Below, in pieces: positions 61,987-64,000 of a stretch of DNA of 64,000 bases. The notes under the pieces are model-generated. The model saw only the letters and a program-made list of their open reading frames with translations, had not been told where the DNA came from and ran no database searches. Every line of letters begins with the position of its first letter. The stretch's first letter is position 1. The position numbers and the translations under genes are program-made. Source of the stretch: Ceratorhiza oryzae-sativae (taxonomy: Eukaryota > Basidiomycota > Agaricomycetes > Cantharellales > Ceratobasidiaceae); NCBI GenBank assembly GCA_030998015.1, contig JARWMV010000026.1:124001-188000 (forward strand). Direction: 5' to 3'.

Positions 61987-62894
61987 CTAAAAGTGTGGCA
62001 GAGTGAAGCTATTATATGCGGTTCCCCAGTTCGCCGTGCTTGGGCAATACAAATGGACCCTATAATCCTCGGACTTGGCTGCGTTGGGCTGCCCGAGTGA
62101 AAGGACGTTGTGGCCTAATTTGAGGTCGGTCGAATTGACAAAATATTGCCCACGGCAGTATCTGGCTGGCGGATCCGGTCCCTGCCATATCTTCTTGGAA
62201 GGAATGGTAGCCCCCGACCACCGTATATCTATTTCTCCGCCAGTACCGTCCCACACAAAGTTGAAGGGGATTGAAGCTTTGGTGGCCATGTCTGCAGCGC
62301 TCGGGCACTTCATGTAGCTGACGTAGTATGGCGGACGACCAGAAGGGTTCTGCGCGATTTCCAGCGTGTCAGTTCGGATGGGTGGCCACAAGATGATATA
62401 GAAAGAGTCTGCATACAGTTACTGCCAAACATGCATTCTTGCTTGGAATATAAAAACGGCCGTACAACTCTTGGCCCTCATCAAGATTCGCTTCCCGAGC
62501 GTAATTCGGAGTGCAGTTCTACAGTCGGAAATCTCAGAATTAGTATGTGCGTATGTATCTAACCTCGCGATGGTAGCGGACAAAGGGGTCGTTGAGCTTA
62601 CCTGGAATTGCGCCTGAATCTGAGGGTGTGGTTTGGCAGGGTTGAATGCGATAAAGTTCTGCGAGTTGAAGTAGTAGGGCTTGATGACAACTAGTATATC
62701 AAATGAGAACCTATTTATCAGAAAGAGTCATCCGCAAACTCACTTTTACCAGATTTATCCGCATAGTCATTAGTTGAGAGTGGCCCGGAACGAATGGTTG
62801 TGCATTGCGGCTTGGCCACCGTCGGAGTAGCGGAGACATGCGTCAGTCCAAATACCAAGAACCAGAGGGAACAGGCTACAGCAGCAACGATCAT
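61987..62894 (-). CDS. secreted protein of unknown function, paralogue B, 232 aa
   Basis: Four exons on the minus strand: 62,894-62,744, 62,690-62,602, 62,518-62,423 and 62,349-61,987 (699 nt). Same intron positions and phases as the plus-strand copy at 48,672, including an exon 2 of exactly 89 nt in both. Signal peptide MIVAAVACSLWFLVFGLTHVSA from Met 62,894. An in-frame ATG at 62,954 would add 20 residues and is less typical. Shared blocks: IRSGPLS, CTPNYARE, GRFYIP, PPYY...CP, ATIPSKKIWQGP, FTLP. Some Cys of paralogue A are replaced (WSGATIPS against WCGGTIPS; YRVHLY against CRIHLY). Confidence 0.85.
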
Positions 62895-62954
62895 GCTGGA
62901 TATGTGGTTGTTGGATGAGACTGGGATTAATGGTGCGTGTGGGATAGCGTCCAT

Positions 62955-63677
62955 TTATAATCCTAGGGTATATGACGGCTGTGTGACGTTGAACTCAGCC
63001 ATCGCAGTAGTTGATCGGGGAGGCACCAGTGATGCTTCGAAGGGTCGTGGCCGTGGGTGAAACGGGTCACCTGCAGTATATGTGGTAACCCGTGTGATGG
63101 CCGTTGGCGTAGTATGTGCCCAGATTAGTGCTAGGCTTAAGGACTTAGGTTATGCGCTGACTGGAGAGCCACATTAAGGTTCATCTGGGAGCAATAGTCA
63201 TGGGACGCCCCGGGGCGATGTTGTGACTCGGGTGTAGCCGAAAGCTCGAGCATTCTAAAGCCTGAAAGGCGAATTTGATGCATATAGTCACACACGATCA
63301 GTTTTCTAGCCGTCAATTTTCGGCTGGGGGAAAAAGTGCGTAAAGTGGCCACAATACATGCGCCTACGTTACGTTGCCATCGACCAACGTCTCGTAGCCA
63401 CTGGTTTCAGCACCCAATACTTGTTCGACTCAATCGTGTGGTTAATAGCAGACTTACAAAATGGGGGGCCGAAAGAAGGAACTGGTGCTTGCCAGCATGG
63501 TACCGAGTAATTATTGGCTTCAGTCTGATGCCATGGAATGCCCATATCCACCCATATTGGCACGAGAGCAGTCAAACACTCCTCGCATTGAGAATCGTTC
63601 AATAGTGGTCATGACGTCGATAAAGCTCTGGAATAGCATCACATTACATACACAGATCCTCCCATTCTGTCAACTCG
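62955..63677. other. intergenic region upstream of paralogue B
   Basis: No gene recognised. Small open segments (63,137-63,352 minus; 63,336-63,605 plus) look like chance frames. Contains the promoter of the minus-strand secreted-protein gene at its left edge and the 3' flank of the phosphatase gene at its right edge. Confidence 0.45.
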
Positions 63678-64000
63678 TCACATGATCCCTGGCTTCGGGG
63701 GCGGTACACCCGTCGTCGTGTTCCATTCCGGACCAGGCGGGACCTGCCAATCTCCACGGCACGTCCAGTCAAAGTCTGCTTGTTTCAGAGTCTTGCGCTG
63801 GGCTGCGACAAACGCGCCCACAGAGCACATGCCGTTCTTGTCAGTCGGGCAACCCTCGAGCCCGTCGAGTGGCACTACCCCGTCGTTGATGATTACGCGC
63901 AGTTGAGGCTCCGAGTGGGTTTGGCAGGAAAGCACTACATATGCGGGCTAGGCTACACTAGCATGAATCATTCGAAAGAGCAACTTACGTTGGATTTGCA
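63678..64000 (-). CDS. histidine acid phosphatase (phytase-like), C-terminal end, partial
   Basis: Last exon 63,678-63,934, preceded by a GT-AG intron (63,935-63,988); the upstream exon runs off the window. The exon contains QLRVIINDGVVPLDGLEGCP and GMCSVGAFVAAQR. The VRV..ND.V.PL plus C...C..FV pattern closes fungal secreted histidine acid phosphatases and phytases, and the spaced Cys would form the usual C-terminal disulfide. The catalytic RHGxRxP and HD motifs would lie upstream outside the window. Likely a secreted phosphomonoesterase. Confidence 0.75.

Overview
The window looks like a repeat-rich stretch of a basidiomycete (Agaricomycete) nuclear genome. The reasons are the short introns of about 45-60 nt with GTAAGT-type donors, the mix of chromovirus-type Ty3/Gypsy, Ty1/Copia, hAT and Tc1/mariner elements, and a gene-dense right end with fungal genes (Smr-domain protein, UIM/USP-like protein, histidine acid phosphatase). 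A Rhizoctonia/Ceratobasidium-like fungus is my guess from general resemblance only; no search was run.

Left half (1-21,068). A truncated Gypsy-1 chromovirus with its 3' LTR (1-2,795) is followed by a multi-exon minus-strand gene of unknown function (about 2,966-5,292). Next is a 14.6-kb element, Gypsy-3 (5,496-20,137), with 1.3-kb LTRs. It has a gag-pol split by a Gypsy-1 solo LTR, a hAT-like element sitting where integrase should be, and three further ORFs (one clearly spliced twice) before the 3' LTR. One ORF begins with a membrane segment. A Gypsy-1 3' fragment (20,138-20,650) follows.

Middle (21,069-47,394). This is one Ty1/Copia element on the minus strand with target-site duplication (TSD) AAGGG, inflated to 26 kb by nested insertions that can be unpicked from their TSDs. 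A Gypsy-3 solo LTR (23,627-44,930) lies in Copia. A full Gypsy-1 (24,447-44,433, minus, TSD GATTT) lies in that LTR. Gypsy-2 (27,896-39,536, plus, TSD ATATT) and a Tc1 element (39,727-41,315, TSD TA) lie in Gypsy-1. A hAT element (28,451-29,889, TSD AACCACCA) lies in the 5' LTR of Gypsy-2. Gypsy-2 carries a 3.6-kb accessory block after its chromodomain. It includes an antisense spliced ORF and a broken gene resembling the replication initiator (Rep) of circular single-stranded DNA viruses, with HUH-endonuclease and SF3-helicase motifs.

Right end (47,395-64,000). GC-richer, CpG-containing, gene-dense DNA. Two paralogous four-exon secreted-protein genes (48,672 plus and 62,894 minus) bracket a membrane-anchored Ser/Pro-rich protein, an 11-exon UIM/USP-like protein that appears catalytically dead, a Ser/Pro-repeat protein and a DUF1771-Smr protein. 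The 3' end of a histidine acid phosphatase gene closes the window.

The two LTRs of the single Copia element differ almost only at CpG sites, and all CpG loss is on the repeat-facing side. Decay by CpG deamination is also suggested by the many TGA stops in TE genes, for example four in an otherwise intact Tc1 transposase frame. All exon boundaries and motif assignments were made by eye.
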